The notes below the pieces were generated by a model, which saw nothing but the letters and a program-made list of their open reading frames with translations, ran no database searches and was not told the origin of the DNA. A stretch of 64,000 bases of DNA from Chryseobacterium gambrini (GTDB lineage Bacteria; Bacteroidota; Bacteroidia; Flavobacteriales; Weeksellaceae): contig NZ_FTOV01000006.1 of NCBI RefSeq assembly GCF_900156825.1, positions 220,683-284,682 on the forward strand. The letters run 5' to 3'. The position numbers and the translations under genes are program-made. Below, piece by piece: positions 44,060 to 54,494 of the stretch. Numbering within the stretch: the first letter of the stretch is position 1; every line of letters begins with the position of its first letter.

Positions 44060-44950
44060 ATGTTTACGATCACAGAACTAAGCAACGAGAGAATCAACAG
44101 TATAGTAACAGAAGCATTGGCTTTTGCGAACGGGAAAACTGCCAAAATTGAAGGAGAAGTTTTCTGTTCCAATCTTTTCTTCGAAGACAGTACAAGAACG
44201 AAAACAAGTTTTGATATTGCTGAAAGAAAATTAGGATTGCAGGTCGTTCCTTTCGATGCATCTCACAGTTCGGTAAACAAAGGAGAGAGTCTTTATGATA
44301 CGGTAAAAACCATCGAAAGTCTGGGCGTAAATCTTGTCGTAATCAGAGATAAGAAAGACCGGTATTTCGATGAACTGAAAAATATAAAAATTCCGGTGAT
44401 CAACGGAGGTGACGGAACAGGAAACCATCCTTCACAATGTATGCTGGATTTAATGACGATCTATCAGGAATTCGGAAAATTTGAAGGATTAAAAGTAGGA
44501 ATCGTTGGAGACGTAAAACACAGCAGAGTTGCCAACTCCAATGCAGAAGCATTAAGAAGGTTAGGCGCAAAAGTATATTTCTCAGGACCGGAACAGTGGT
44601 TTGATGAAGGAGCCTTAATCAACGGAACCTATCTGAATATTGATGAAATGATCCATGACGTAGATGTTCTGATGTTATTAAGAATCCAGCACGAAAGACA
44701 TGATGCCAAAATGAGTTTCTCCGCTTCAGAATATCACAAAAAATATGGCTTAACCAAAGTAAGAGAAAAAGCCATGAAAAAAGAAGCCATCATCATGCAT
44801 CCTGCACCCATCAACAGAGGAGTGGAAATTGATGACGATTTGGTAGAATGCGAACGCTCAAGAGTTTTCAAACAAATGCAGAACGGTGTTTTCGCAAGAA
44901 TGGCAATCTTAAAAGAAGCCTTGGAAAAACAAGGATATACTTTTAAATAA
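44060..44950 (+). CDS. pyrB: Aspartate carbamoyltransferase, catalytic subunit
   Basis: A 296-residue enzyme making carbamoyl-aspartate in pyrimidine synthesis. Carbamoyl-phosphate motif [27 protein letters not shown] and [13 protein letters not shown] are intact. No regulatory chain gene (pyrI) follows, so allosteric control by nucleotides is unlikely and control through the upstream attenuator is attractive. carA and carB, which make the carbamoyl phosphate, lie next on the same strand. Confidence 0.96.
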   Translation: MFTITELSNERINSIVTEALAFANGKTAKIEGEVFCSNLFFEDSTRTKTSFDIAERKLGLQVVPFDASHSSVNKGESLYDTVKTIESLGVNLVVIRDKKDRYFDELKNIKIPVINGGDGTGNHPSQCMLDLMTIYQEFGKFEGLKVGIVGDVKHSRVANSNAEALRRLGAKVYFSGPEQWFDEGALINGTYLNIDEMIHDVDVLMLLRIQHERHDAKMSFSASEYHKKYGLTKVREKAMKKEAIIMHPAPINRGVEIDDDLVECERSRVFKQMQNGVFARMAILKEALEKQGYTFK

Positions 44951-45002
44951 GAACCAAGGTAAAAGAGCCAAGCTAAAAGTAAAAAGAATCAAGTAGTAAG
45001 CC

Positions 45003-45156
45003 GACCCGAAAGGGTCAAACAACAATAGCCGTGGGTAAAACCCATGGAAAAGAGAAAAAGATGAAAACCAAAGCCCTGAAAGGGCGATCTGTTAATAGCC
45101 ATGGGTAAAACCCTTGGAAACAAAAAAGATAAAGATTATCCAAGCCTCGTAGAGGC
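45003..45156 (+). repeat. Tandem REP-like copies between pyrB and carA
   Basis: Copy 1 (45003-45047): GACCC-GAAA-GGGTC and CCGTGGGT/ACCCATGG. Copy 2 (45072-45117): GCCCT-GAA-AGGGC and CCATGGGT/ACCCTTGG. Part copy 3 (45144-45156): GCCTC-GTA-GAGGC. They keep the two-hairpin plan of the transposase-flanking REPs but differ in the stems by paired changes, so they form a sister subfamily. Confidence 0.85.
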
Positions 45157-45192
45157 GACCTGTTAATAAAAAAGAAAATCTAAATAAAGAAA

Positions 45193-46269
45193 ATGAAGAA
45201 AAAGTTAATACTGGAGTCCGGTGAAGTGTTTCACGGAGAAGGTTTCGGAGCAGAATTGGAAACTGCTGGAGAAGTGGTTTTCAATACCGGAATGACAGGG
45301 TATCAGGAATTGATCTCTGATCCGTCTTATTGCGGTCAGATTGTTTGCATGACCTATCCGCTTATCGGAAACTATGGAATTAATAGAGATGACTATGAGA
45401 GTATTGAACCGGCAATTAAAGGACTTATCGTAAAAGAACTTTGTGATCTGCCATCCAATTTCCGTACTCAGATTACTTTAGATGAATTATTTAAAAAGAA
45501 AAACCTTTCAGGAATTTCAGGAATCGATACCAGAAGACTGACAAGAATTCTTCGTAACCACGGAGTGGTGAAAGGAAAAATCGTAAACGCTGATGCCGAT
45601 GAAAGCAAAGTAGTTTCAGAATTAAGATCAACCAGCTTCCCAACCAATCAGGTGGAGCAGGTTTCCACAAAAACACCTTATGCAAATCCGGGAAGAGGAC
45701 TTAAAGTGGTGCTTGTAGATTTTGGTTCCAAATTAGGAATTATCAGAGAATTATCTCAAAGAAACTGCGATATCACAGTCGTTTCTCAGGATGTAACTGC
45801 AGAAGAAATTTTACTGATGAATCCGGACGGAGTAATGTTATCCAACGGTCCCGGTGATCCTGAAGATAATCAACAGGCTTTAAAGATGATCAGAGGAATT
45901 TTAGGAAAAGTTCCGATTTTCGGAATCTGTTTAGGACACCAGTTAATTGGTTTGGCTTGTGGCGCAAAAACCTTCAAATTAAAATTCGGACACAGAGGTG
46001 GAAACCATCCGGTTTTAGATTTAGAGAAAAACAAAGTGGCGATCACTTCCCAGAATCACGGTTACGCAGTAGATCAGGAAAGTTTAAAAAATACAGACTT
46101 AATAGAAACACACATCGCACTGAACGACAGAACAAACGAAGGTCTGAAACACAAAATTCACCCTTGTTTCTCCGTTCAATATCACCCTGAAGCAAGCCCG
46201 GGTCCTGAAGATGCAAATTATTTGTTCGATGAATTTATCCAGTTAATGGAAGATTTTAAAAATAAATAA
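45193..46269 (+). CDS. carA: Carbamoyl-phosphate synthase small subunit
   Basis: A 358-residue glutamine amidotransferase subunit feeding ammonia to CarB. The N-terminal domain begins LILESGEVFHGEGFG; the class I amidotransferase triad is Cys in FGICLGHQLIGLA and His/Glu in SVQYHPEASPGPED. It serves both pyrimidine and arginine synthesis, whose other genes surround it in this window. carB follows after 151 bases that contain a palindromic repeat. Confidence 0.97.
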   Translation: MKKKLILESGEVFHGEGFGAELETAGEVVFNTGMTGYQELISDPSYCGQIVCMTYPLIGNYGINRDDYESIEPAIKGLIVKELCDLPSNFRTQITLDELFKKKNLSGISGIDTRRLTRILRNHGVVKGKIVNADADESKVVSELRSTSFPTNQVEQVSTKTPYANPGRGLKVVLVDFGSKLGIIRELSQRNCDITVVSQDVTAEEILLMNPDGVMLSNGPGDPEDNQQALKMIRGILGKVPIFGICLGHQLIGLACGAKTFKLKFGHRGGNHPVLDLEKNKVAITSQNHGYAVDQESLKNTDLIETHIALNDRTNEGLKHKIHPCFSVQYHPEASPGPEDANYLFDEFIQLMEDFKNK

Positions 46270-46280
46270 AACATTTAGTT

Positions 46281-46349
46281 TATCATTCTGAGTGAAGCGA
46301 AAGTGGAATGAAGAATCTCAATAATTAAAAAAGATTCCTGAGAATGACA
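46281..46349. repeat. Palindromic repeat, CATTCTGAG family, between carA and carB
   Basis: Left TATCATTCTGAG and right CTGAGAATGACA are complementary, with inner AAGAATCT/AGATT. Same family as 31833-31934 and 35383-35455. Confidence 0.75.
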
Positions 46350-46420
46350 ATGTGTAAAAATTAAATCTAAATAAACATTGCTAAAAGTCTAACTTCTGGC
46401 AACTCAATCTAAAAAGAAAA

Positions 46421-49400
46421 ATGGCAAAACGTACAGACATAAAAACAATTTTAGTAATCGGTTCAGGTCCCATCATTATCGGTCAGGCGGCGGAATTTGA
46501 TTACGCAGGAACGCAGGCTTGCTTATCTTTAAAAGAAGAAGGCTACAAAGTAATTTTGATTAATTCAAACCCTGCAACCATTATGACGGATGTTGAAATC
46601 GCAGATAAAGTATACATCGAGCCGATTTCACTTCAGTTTGTAAGTCACATCATCAGAAAAGAACGTCCCGATGCGCTTTTACCAACGCTTGGAGGACAAA
46701 CCGGACTGAATATGGCGGTAGAATTGGAAAAATCAGGAATTTTGGAAGAATGCAAAGTTGAGGTGTTGGGAACAAAACTTTCAGCCATCAACAGAGCGGA
46801 AGACAGAGATCTTTTCCGTGAACTGATGAGAGAACTGAACGAACCCGTTCCGGAATCTGACATCGTAAACACGGTAGAAGGAGCATTAAATTTTGCCGAC
46901 AGAATCGGGTATCCTGTTATTGTTCGTCCGGCTTTCACCATGGGTGGAACAGGAGGAGGTATCGCTTCCAATGAAGTTGAATTAAAAGAAATTGCTGAAC
47001 TGGGATTGAAACACAGTCCCGTAACACAATGTCTGATTGAAAAATCAATCGCAGGTTTCAAAGAAATAGAATACGAAGTAATGCGTGATGCAAACGACAA
47101 CGCCATTGTGGTTTGTAACATGGAAAATATAGATCCGGTTGGAGTTCACACAGGAGATTCAATCGTTGTGGCGCCTTCTCAGACGCTTTCAGACAGAGAA
47201 TACCAGTTGTTGAGAAATGCTTCACTGAAAATCATCAGAGCATTAGGAATCGAAGGAGGATGTAACGTACAGTTGGCTTTAGATCCGCATTCATTCGATT
47301 ACTACATCATCGAAGTAAACCCGAGAGTTTCAAGATCATCCGCTTTAGCTTCAAAAGCAACAGGTTACCCGATTGCAAAAATCGCTGCGAAAATTGCGGT
47401 AGGTTTAACGCTGGACGAAATCATGAACCCGGTGACAGGGAAAACATACGCTTGTTTCGAGCCGGCTTTGGACTATGTGGTAACGAAATTCCCAAGATTC
47501 CCTTTCGATAAATTCGAAACAGCGGACAGAAGATTATCCACCCAGATGAAAGCTACGGGTGAAGTAATGGCAATCGGAAGAAATTTCGAAGAATCTTTAC
47601 AGAAAGCCATCCGTTCTCTGGAAACCGGGATTAAACATATCGGTTTAAAAACCAAGCAGACAGCAGCTTTAACGGCTGAAGAAATTGAAAGAAGAATCAG
47701 AGTTTGTGATGACGAAAGATTATTCATCATCGGAGATGCTTTAAGAAGAGGGTACGACTGGGAACAGATCGTAGAATGGAGCAAAATCGATAAATTCTTC
47801 ATCTGGAAAATCAAAAAACTGATTGATTTCGAAAAGACAATCGCAGAAAATAAATTCAGCAAAGAAATTTTACTGGAAGCTAAAAAATTAGGTTTTGCAG
47901 ATATAAATATTGCGGTTCTGTGGAACGTGACGGAGCGTGAAGTGTTCAATTTCAGAAAAGAAAACGGAGTAATGCCGGTGTACAAAATGGTAGATACCTG
48001 CGCGGCGGAATTCGAATCTGAAACCCCTTATTTCTACGGAACGTACGAAGAAGAAAACGAATCTGTAGTTTCAGACAAAGAAAAAATCATCGTTCTTGGT
48101 TCAGGGCCTATCAGAATCGGACAGGGTGTTGAGTTTGATTACGCAACGGTGCACTCAGTTTGGGCCATCAAAGAAATGGGTTACGAAGCGATTATCATCA
48201 ACAATAATCCGGAAACAGTTTCTACAGACTTCTCGATTTCAGATAAACTATATTTTGAGCCTTTAACGGAAGAAGATGTAATGAACATCATCGAATTGGA
48301 AAAACCAAAAGGAGTGGTTGTACAGTTCGGAGGACAGACAGCCATCAACTTAGCAGATAAATTAGCCGCTCACGGAGTTCAGATTCTGGGAACTTCTCTG
48401 GAAGATCTGGATAGAGCAGAAAACAGAGATAAATTCGAAAAAGCGCTTCAGGAAATGCAGATTCCGCAGCCTTTAGGAAAAACATCGGTTTCAAAAGAAG
48501 AAGCGATAAAAATTGCCAACGAGATCGGTTATCCGGTATTGGTTCGTCCGAGCTACGTTTTAGGAGGAAGAGCCATGGAAATCGTGTACACGGAAACAGA
48601 ACTGGCGCACTACATGGAAAATGCAGTGGAAGCAAGTCCTGAACACCCTGTTTTGGTCGACAAATACATGGTTGGAAAAGAAGTGGAAATCGATGCGATC
48701 TGCGATGGTGAAACGGTAATCATTCCAGGAATTATGGAGCATATCGAAAGAGCGGGAGTTCACTCCGGAGACTCAATTGCAGTGTATCCTCCACAGAATA
48801 TTTCACAAAGCGAAATCGAAACTTTGGTTGATTACACAAAAAGGTTAGCGAAAGGATTAAATGTGATCGGATTAATGAACATCCAGTATGTTCTTTTCGA
48901 AGGAAACGTTTATGTGATCGAGGTGAACCCACGTTCTTCAAGAACCGTTCCTTTCTTATCTAAAATTACGGATGTTCCGATGGCAAATCTGGCTACAAAA
49001 GCAATTTTAGGACAGAAACTGAAAGATTTAGGCTACGAAAGCGGATTGGTTCCCAATAAAGAAGGGGTTTTCGTAAAAGTTCCTGTATTCTCTTTCTCAA
49101 AATTAACAAAAGTAGATATCTCTCTTGGCCCTGAAATGAAGTCTACAGGAGAAGTAATGGGGAAAGATACAACTCTGGAGAAAGCATTATACAAAGGATT
49201 GGTTGCGGCTGGAAGAAAAGTTCCGATGCACGGCTCAATTTTGTTCACCGTTGCAGATAAACACAAGCAGGAAGCGGCTGATCTGGCAGCAAGATTCCAC
49301 GAAGTTGGTTTCAGAATCTGGGCAACGGAAGGAACGGCAAAATTCTTTGAAGAAAAGGGAATTCCATGCAAAATCGGTTATAAAATCGGGGAGGAGAGTA

Positions 49401-49603
49401 TCAACCTGATCGACCTGATCCAGAAAGGAAAAGTGCAGTACGTTGTGAACACGATGACGAAAGGGAAACAATCGGAAAGAGACGGTTTCCAGATCAGAAG
49501 AATGAGTGTGGAAAACGGTGTACCTTGTTTAACATCCATGGATACAGTAGAAGCCATCCTGAAAGTTATCGAAAGCATGAGTTTCAAAATGGAGACAATG
49601 TAG
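46421..49603 (+). CDS. carB: Carbamoyl-phosphate synthase large subunit
   Basis: A 1060-residue enzyme with two homologous ATP-grasp halves. The first starts [20 protein letters not shown], the second [20 protein letters not shown] near residue 552; each has its own VRPA/VRPS-type ATP-grasp loop ([17 protein letters not shown] and [14 protein letters not shown]). The C-terminal MGS-like regulatory domain (from about 935) includes [19 protein letters not shown]. Length is standard. A perfect palindrome lies 33 bases past the stop. Confidence 0.98.
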   Translation: MAKRTDIKTILVIGSGPIIIGQAAEFDYAGTQACLSLKEEGYKVILINSNPATIMTDVEIADKVYIEPISLQFVSHIIRKERPDALLPTLGGQTGLNMAVELEKSGILEECKVEVLGTKLSAINRAEDRDLFRELMRELNEPVPESDIVNTVEGALNFADRIGYPVIVRPAFTMGGTGGGIASNEVELKEIAELGLKHSPVTQCLIEKSIAGFKEIEYEVMRDANDNAIVVCNMENIDPVGVHTGDSIVVAPSQTLSDREYQLLRNASLKIIRALGIEGGCNVQLALDPHSFDYYIIEVNPRVSRSSALASKATGYPIAKIAAKIAVGLTLDEIMNPVTGKTYACFEPALDYVVTKFPRFPFDKFETADRRLSTQMKATGEVMAIGRNFEESLQKAIRSLETGIKHIGLKTKQTAALTAEEIERRIRVCDDERLFIIGDALRRGYDWEQIVEWSKIDKFFIWKIKKLIDFEKTIAENKFSKEILLEAKKLGFADINIAVLWNVTEREVFNFRKENGVMPVYKMVDTCAAEFESETPYFYGTYEEENESVVSDKEKIIVLGSGPIRIGQGVEFDYATVHSVWAIKEMGYEAIIINNNPETVSTDFSISDKLYFEPLTEEDVMNIIELEKPKGVVVQFGGQTAINLADKLAAHGVQILGTSLEDLDRAENRDKFEKALQEMQIPQPLGKTSVSKEEAIKIANEIGYPVLVRPSYVLGGRAMEIVYTETELAHYMENAVEASPEHPVLVDKYMVGKEVEIDAICDGETVIIPGIMEHIERAGVHSGDSIAVYPPQNISQSEIETLVDYTKRLAKGLNVIGLMNIQYVLFEGNVYVIEVNPRSSRTVPFLSKITDVPMANLATKAILGQKLKDLGYESGLVPNKEGVFVKVPVFSFSKLTKVDISLGPEMKSTGEVMGKDTTLEKALYKGLVAAGRKVPMHGSILFTVADKHKQEAADLAARFHEVGFRIWATEGTAKFFEEKGIPCKIGYKIGEESINLIDLIQKGKVQYVVNTMTKGKQSERDGFQIRRMSVENGVPCLTSMDTVEAILKVIESMSFKMETM

Positions 49604-49635
49604 TTTTCGGAAATATTAATGATTTACCATAAATC

Positions 49636-49668
49636 AAACCTCACAGGTTTTTAAAACCTGTGAGGTTT
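49636..49668. repeat. 33-bp perfect palindrome, AAACCTCACAGG type
   Basis: 16-bp arms around one base. It differs from the palindrome at 33183-33215 by one compensated pair. Its position after carB and its T-rich ends would let it act as a terminator for carB and for the convergent minus-strand gene. Confidence 0.88.
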
Positions 49669-49714
49669 AAATTATCCTTTACAAATAGTAGCCGATTCAA
49701 TACCAATTAAAAAA

Positions 49715-50083
49715 TTATTTATAAAGAACTAATCCGTTTCGCGTAATTATATTAATAATCATAACTCTATTTTCTGAAAATCTAAAAAGGAAATTATAAT
49801 TTCCATCCGTAGCTATTGTTTCAAGATAATTTTCTCCAGCTTTGTTTTTCGAATTTTGTGTTTTTGATATTATTGTATAGGTTTCTTTTTCATCTTCTAA
49901 TTTGTTTATTGTTATTTTTTTCGAAGTATAATCATAAATGACTGTCGCTTTTGTAGGTTTGATTTCACTCATATCATTGTTTTTTACAATTGAAAAAAGT
50001 GTATAGTTTCTTACAAATTTATTCTGTGAGAATACAGAGAAAAAACACAATAAAAATAATATTGTAAATATTTTTAATTTCAT
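49715..50083 (-). CDS. Exported hypothetical protein, 122 residues
   Basis: A signal peptide (LFLLCFFSVFSQ) is followed by about 100 residues of strand-rich sequence with no recognised domain. The segment TKATVIYDYTSKKITINKL suggests a small beta fold. It starts 12 bases after the stop of the lipoprotein gene at 50095-51000, so the two are probably one operon. Confidence 0.6.
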   Translation of the reverse strand: MKLKIFTILFLLCFFSVFSQNKFVRNYTLFSIVKNNDMSEIKPTKATVIYDYTSKKITINKLEDEKETYTIISKTQNSKNKAGENYLETIATDGNYNFLFRFSENRVMIINIITRNGLVLYK

Positions 50084-50094
50084 ATTATAATTTA

Positions 50095-51000
50095 TTAGAG
50101 GCTCTGTATTGAATTTTTTTTATCTTGAATCTTCCTATTTTCCTTTTCTTTTTCTCTCTTGATATTATCTTGTTTAGCAATTTCATTTGTTATTTCATTG
50201 ATAATATTTTTGTAGTCAATATCTTGAATGGATACAAAAGAACTTGTAGATAAGTTCTTTTTTTCGGAATCTGGAAATAGATAATTTATATCTTCAGGCT
50301 TAATGGACAAATAATAACTAAGATTTTCATTATGCCACTCTAAATCTACTGATGTAAGCTCTCCATTATTTTGTGTTTCATTATATGATTTATCTATTTC
50401 ATTTAGATTTTTATTAAAATCACCATTCATTTTCTGAGGTTGCTTCCCCCATATGAAATATTGGAAAGAATCTGGTTTACCAAATGCTGATGTAAATATT
50501 TCTATAAAGCTGTTATATTTTATTCCGCGCGAAAATTTCTTAGATTGATATTCAGCAGAACTAATTTGCCAACTTTCTTGTTGGTGAATTTCTATCTCTT
50601 TTAAGATATTATCTATAAATATTAAATTCACAAACATAATATTACCGCGACCAGATTTAATATCTAATGATTTAGGAATATATTGAACCTCTTTGAAGTT
50701 GTGATTTTTGATATTTTTATCAGTTATAATTTTAGATTCATCATCAATTATAAAATCTTTAAAATTACTATTGATTTTTAATCCTTTAAAACCATTAAAA
50801 TTTTTGAGATTTTCCTTGTTTTCAAGTTTTAGTCCATTCGTATTTATTTTTTGACTTAATAGAGAGGCAAAAGAATTTTGTGTAATTTTCTGATCCGCCT
50901 TTATTGTATCACTATTGTTGTCACTTATTATATTTTGTGATTTTTTTTCATTACATGAGTTTAGTAATAAAATTGAAATAATTAATATGTATTTTTTCAC
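50095..51000 (-). CDS. Putative lipoprotein, 301 residues
   Basis: A GTG start (51000) gives MKKYILIISILLLNSCNEKK, a signal peptide with lipobox LNSC. The mature part is Lys/Asn-rich, with a charged coiled tail (KREKEKENRKIQDKK). No family recognised. It is more AT-rich than the carB gene nearby. Confidence 0.6.
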   Translation of the reverse strand: MKKYILIISILLLNSCNEKKSQNIISDNNSDTIKADQKITQNSFASLLSQKINTNGLKLENKENLKNFNGFKGLKINSNFKDFIIDDESKIITDKNIKNHNFKEVQYIPKSLDIKSGRGNIMFVNLIFIDNILKEIEIHQQESWQISSAEYQSKKFSRGIKYNSFIEIFTSAFGKPDSFQYFIWGKQPQKMNGDFNKNLNEIDKSYNETQNNGELTSVDLEWHNENLSYYLSIKPEDINYLFPDSEKKNLSTSSFVSIQDIDYKNIINEITNEIAKQDNIKREKEKENRKIQDKKNSIQSL

Positions 51001-51370
51001 GGTATTTAATTTTTCAAATATAATTTATAATTCTTAAACTTTTTTATTGCTTTTCCGTAAAAAAAGCGAGTAACTTTTCCATGCTTTAGTAATACAGGCT
51101 CGGCAAAGCCTTGACACATAAAACAGGAAAGCCCTCGCCATATAAGGCAAGGAGCTCAAATGTTTGCATTTTGTGTCTTTGTGAATTTTGCCGATTCGTA
51201 TTACAAAAGCAAAAGTTTAAACTCTTCTTTTTTTCGTTGATGTTTTGCAAAAATACGATTTTTTGCGATCATCATATAATTTTTGTAATCCTCATTTTAT
51301 ACGATAAATTTTTAGTATTAAAATTGGAGAATTTTAGATTTGTTAGATAATTGTAATTTCAAAGTTAAGT
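51001..51370. other. Intergenic region between divergent genes
   Basis: A 370-base gap with no convincing gene. It holds small hairpins: AGGC-TCGGCAAA-GCCT near 51097 and GCAAAAA-TACGA-TTTTTTGC near 51247-51266, which is terminator-like. A short open frame on the plus strand has no supporting features. Confidence 0.6.
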
Positions 51371-51814
51371 ATGGTTTATAATACCTTAATACATAATTTT
51401 ACCTACACGTTCACCACTTCAAAATCCCCTGAAGAAGTCTTCAGTACTTTAATCAATCCCCGAAACTGGTGGATTGGTCTGCATCATGAAATCATTACCA
51501 GAAAATCTGAAAACAGGAATGATGAATTTATTTTTGATGCCGGAAATGGAGTTCATCACACCGTTCAACGACTTATAGAAGTAAGTCCTTACGAGAAAAT
51601 TGTTTGGGAAGTGATCGAAAGTAAACTCACATTTGTAAACAAAATGGACGAATGGACCGGAACAAAAATTTGTTTTGAGATTTTCAAAGAAGCCGATAAA
51701 ACAAAAGTTGTTTTCACGCACGAAGGCTTGATCCCGCAATTTGAATGTTTTGGCGGCTGTTCCGGTGCATGGTCGCAGTATATGGAAAAGTTGGAGAAAG
51801 AGCTTAATCAATAA
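51371..51814 (+). CDS. SRPBCC-domain protein (AHSA1-like)
   Basis: A 147-residue START/Bet v1-like protein. TSKSPEEVFSTLINPRNWWI at the N-terminus and the C-terminal FGGCSGAWSQYMEKLEKEL are typical of AHSA1-like SRPBCC proteins, which bind hydrophobic ligands. The ligand is unknown. The next gene begins 10 bases after its stop. Confidence 0.82.
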   Translation: MVYNTLIHNFTYTFTTSKSPEEVFSTLINPRNWWIGLHHEIITRKSENRNDEFIFDAGNGVHHTVQRLIEVSPYEKIVWEVIESKLTFVNKMDEWTGTKICFEIFKEADKTKVVFTHEGLIPQFECFGGCSGAWSQYMEKLEKELNQ

Positions 51815-51824
51815 ATTTAAGATT

Positions 51825-52367
51825 GTGAAAAAATATTTTTTACCAGCTCTATTTGTTATTTTTGCTTTGATCTCTAATCTGTATTTCGGACAAAACCGGA
51901 TTCCGAATTCATCATCTGTTATCAAAGAAAATCTGGATTATCCATTTGGAACTTTAGTAAAATTAAAAGTAGAAATCGTAGACGGAACAGATCTTAAATT
52001 GAAAGCTATGGAAGGACGTTATCTCATTAAGATTAAAGAAGTTAATGATATTCCTGCCGATAAACCCTTTATAATGGAGTTTGTGGACGATTCCGGCGAA
52101 TTTCCAACGGAACATTTTAGTTTGTATAAAAAACTTTATAAAATAGAAGCTGAACATGACTTTTCTTTAGATGATATAAAGAAAATGCAGAAATATTACG
52201 TAGGGAGAACTTTCATTGTTTTGGCTTATGAAACAGGAAAATTCGTGGGAACTCCAAATGAAAGTGATTATGTGCGTAAAAAAGTAAATTTACCACGTTT
52301 AATGAGACAGGATGTGAGTTTTCAATTTAAAAATTATTTGGTGATTGATTCTAAATTGAAAGATTAA
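51825..52367 (+). CDS. Exported hypothetical protein, 180 residues
   Basis: A GTG start at 51825 gives a clear signal peptide (KKYFLPALFVIFALISNLYF) with cleavage near FGQ. The mature part is a mixed alpha/beta sequence without recognised domain. An earlier in-frame ATG at 51741 would lie inside the SRPBCC gene. Its stop overlaps by four bases the stop of the convergent gene. Confidence 0.65.
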   Translation: MKKYFLPALFVIFALISNLYFGQNRIPNSSSVIKENLDYPFGTLVKLKVEIVDGTDLKLKAMEGRYLIKIKEVNDIPADKPFIMEFVDDSGEFPTEHFSLYKKLYKIEAEHDFSLDDIKKMQKYYVGRTFIVLAYETGKFVGTPNESDYVRKKVNLPRLMRQDVSFQFKNYLVIDSKLKD

Positions 52368-53209
52368 TTCATTTTATAATAAGTTTTCTTAAAATATTTA
52401 CTCGGTTTAATATAAACCTTCTTTCTTTCCGCATCAAAAATCCAGTTGAACCTCCTCAGTAAATCTGCTCCTAAATAGCTGGATTTCTGAATTTTAAGTT
52501 CTCCTGGGAAAAATCCTGCCGAAACATCCTTTAAAACAAAATTTCCCACTTTCAGAACAGGCAAAATTCCGTTTTTGGTGATAACGCTTTGTCCGGATGA
52601 GTTCTTCAATGTTTTTTCGCCGGTTACTTTTAGCTTTTTGTCGAGTTCTTTGCCATCTGCAAATTCATTGCTGTAAAGAATCCCGCCGGAATATCCGGAT
52701 TGAAGGAGAAAATAGGCTTCTACATTTTGCTTTTCAATAACACTGGTTGCAGGAATAAAAAGCTGTTCATTTTTTAAAAGTAATGGAACTGACTGATAGC
52801 CATTTAAATCCGGCATTTTATCATACACTACAAATCTGCTGTTATCATAATCGATCTTAAAAATTTTTCCTTTAAAAATTCCGGTTCCGATTTTTCCGTC
52901 TGCTTCATGACCGGTAAGTTCATTATCGAAAAATCTAATATTTTCATATTTCTTTTTGCCGATTTTTATCGTATTTCCGTTGCTTATTTCATCTTTAAAA
53001 ATAATATGATCTGCATTTCTTTTCCGGTCCGGAGAAATGGACGCATCTTCCATAGCAATCTGAAACATCAGATCCAGAGAATCTTTGTCATTTACTAAAG
53101 TTTTAACAATGATGTTGTTATGCTTTGTAATTCTGAACGGAATGATTTCCTGAGCCTGAATGGTTGATAAAAAAGATAATAATAAAAGCGATGAAATCAT
53201 TTTGAACAT
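52364..53209 (-). CDS. Retropepsin-like exported protein lacking catalytic Asp
   Basis: A 281-residue protein with a signal peptide ending IQAQ and two lobes that follow the bacterial aspartyl-protease (retropepsin) plan. Where DTG would stand, lobe 1 reads LMFQIAMEDAS (Gln50) and lobe 2 reads FLLQSGYSGG (Gln170). With both Asp replaced by Gln, it should be unable to cleave peptides. The C-terminal GADLLRRFNWIFDAERKKVY is typical of the family. It may be a binding protein. Confidence 0.7.
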   Translation of the reverse strand: MFKMISSLLLLSFLSTIQAQEIIPFRITKHNNIIVKTLVNDKDSLDLMFQIAMEDASISPDRKRNADHIIFKDEISNGNTIKIGKKKYENIRFFDNELTGHEADGKIGTGIFKGKIFKIDYDNSRFVVYDKMPDLNGYQSVPLLLKNEQLFIPATSVIEKQNVEAYFLLQSGYSGGILYSNEFADGKELDKKLKVTGEKTLKNSSGQSVITKNGILPVLKVGNFVLKDVSAGFFPGELKIQKSSYLGADLLRRFNWIFDAERKKVYIKPSKYFKKTYYKMN

Positions 53210-53321
53210 CTGATTCTAATTTTACATAAAAATAAAATTAGTTTTTATTTGAGCCAAAAGAATTGTGGGGAAAAGAAATTTTATATCTTTAAAACCTGAA
53301 AATTAATAACTCTGAAACCAA

Positions 53322-54473
53322 ATGACGAAACATCAGCAAAGAGTAGCCGAAGTCTATCATTTTTTCGATAATAAAGATACTGTTTTAGGATTTAGAAAAT
53401 TACTGGACTGTGCGATGGATACTCAGAATATGGAGATCTACAAAGAAGCTGTCGCATTAACGGACTGGAAAGAACAGTTTCCTTCCTACACGGAGGAACT
53501 CATCGAAAAATCAAAAAATCTTCTTCAGAAAATAGAAAAAATTCCGGTGAAAGAACAATCACTGGAAAAATCTGTACTGAGAGCGAGAAATATTTTAAAA
53601 TCCTACGGTAGCAACCGCTTTTCGCTCGGTCCTGTTTCTGTGGAAATGAATAAAGGACAGGTTTACGGTTTGGTAGGCGAAAACGGTAACGGAAAAACAA
53701 CTTTACTCAGAATTCTGGCAAAAGAAATTTCCCACAATGAAGGAGAGCTGAATTATTCTTTCAATGAAGAACCCAAAAATGAATACGATCTCCGTACAAA
53801 ACTTGTTTACATTCCGCAGAGAACTGCAAAATGGTACGGAAGTTTAAAGGACAACCTGAAATTTGTATTGGCAAATTACGGCGTGAAACCGGAAGAAAAC
53901 GAAACACGAACTTTAATGATGATCGCCCGTCTCGGACTTTGGAATTACAAACATCTGAAGTGGAGCGAACTTTCTTCCGGCTACAAAATGCGTTTTGAAT
54001 TAGCCAGAACACTGCTAAGAAAACCGGAAATTTTATTACTGGATGAACCTCTTGCCAATCTGGATGTTTTGGCGCAGCAGGTTATTCTGGAAGATTTAAA
54101 ATCGATTGCAAATTCGGTTAACAATCCTATTGCATTGATTTTGAGTTCACAGCAGCTTTACGAAGTAGAGAAAATATCAGACAAAGTCATATTCCTGAAA
54201 AACGGACAGTACAAAGACAATTCTGAACTGGTGAATGAAGAAAACGACGGACTGATTATCGAAATTGATACCACAAATTCCAGAGAAGATTTATTAAAAG
54301 CATTTGAAGGTTTCCCTCTTGAAAAACTGAATTTCAACGGAGGAGTGTATGTTGCTCATTTTTCAACAGATACAGAGTTCCATACCGTGATGTCCGCGCT
54401 CGGAAATGCCAGAATGAATGTGGTGTATATCCGTAATATTTCTTCCTCAACCAGAAGATTTTTCGTAAGCTAA
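53322..54473 (+). CDS. ABC transporter ATPase with N-terminal helical extension
   Basis: A 383-residue protein. About 100 N-terminal residues form charged helices without known domain. The ATPase follows: Walker A GENGNGKTT (119-127), Q-loop (YIPQRTAKWYG), signature ELSSGYKMRFELART and Walker B ILLLDEPLANLD. The expected switch His is replaced (LILSSQQL). The multi-spanning gene 21 bases downstream is the likely membrane partner. Substrate unknown. Confidence 0.85.
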   Translation: MTKHQQRVAEVYHFFDNKDTVLGFRKLLDCAMDTQNMEIYKEAVALTDWKEQFPSYTEELIEKSKNLLQKIEKIPVKEQSLEKSVLRARNILKSYGSNRFSLGPVSVEMNKGQVYGLVGENGNGKTTLLRILAKEISHNEGELNYSFNEEPKNEYDLRTKLVYIPQRTAKWYGSLKDNLKFVLANYGVKPEENETRTLMMIARLGLWNYKHLKWSELSSGYKMRFELARTLLRKPEILLLDEPLANLDVLAQQVILEDLKSIANSVNNPIALILSSQQLYEVEKISDKVIFLKNGQYKDNSELVNEENDGLIIEIDTTNSREDLLKAFEGFPLEKLNFNGGVYVAHFSTDTEFHTVMSALGNARMNVVYIRNISSSTRRFFVS

Positions 54474-54494
54474 TTTTCTCAAATTCAACAAAAA

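Noticed and set aside
51111..51350. Possible 79-residue gene on the plus strand
   Set aside because: No signal peptide, domain or start context; composition looks random and the frame spans hairpins of an intergenic region.
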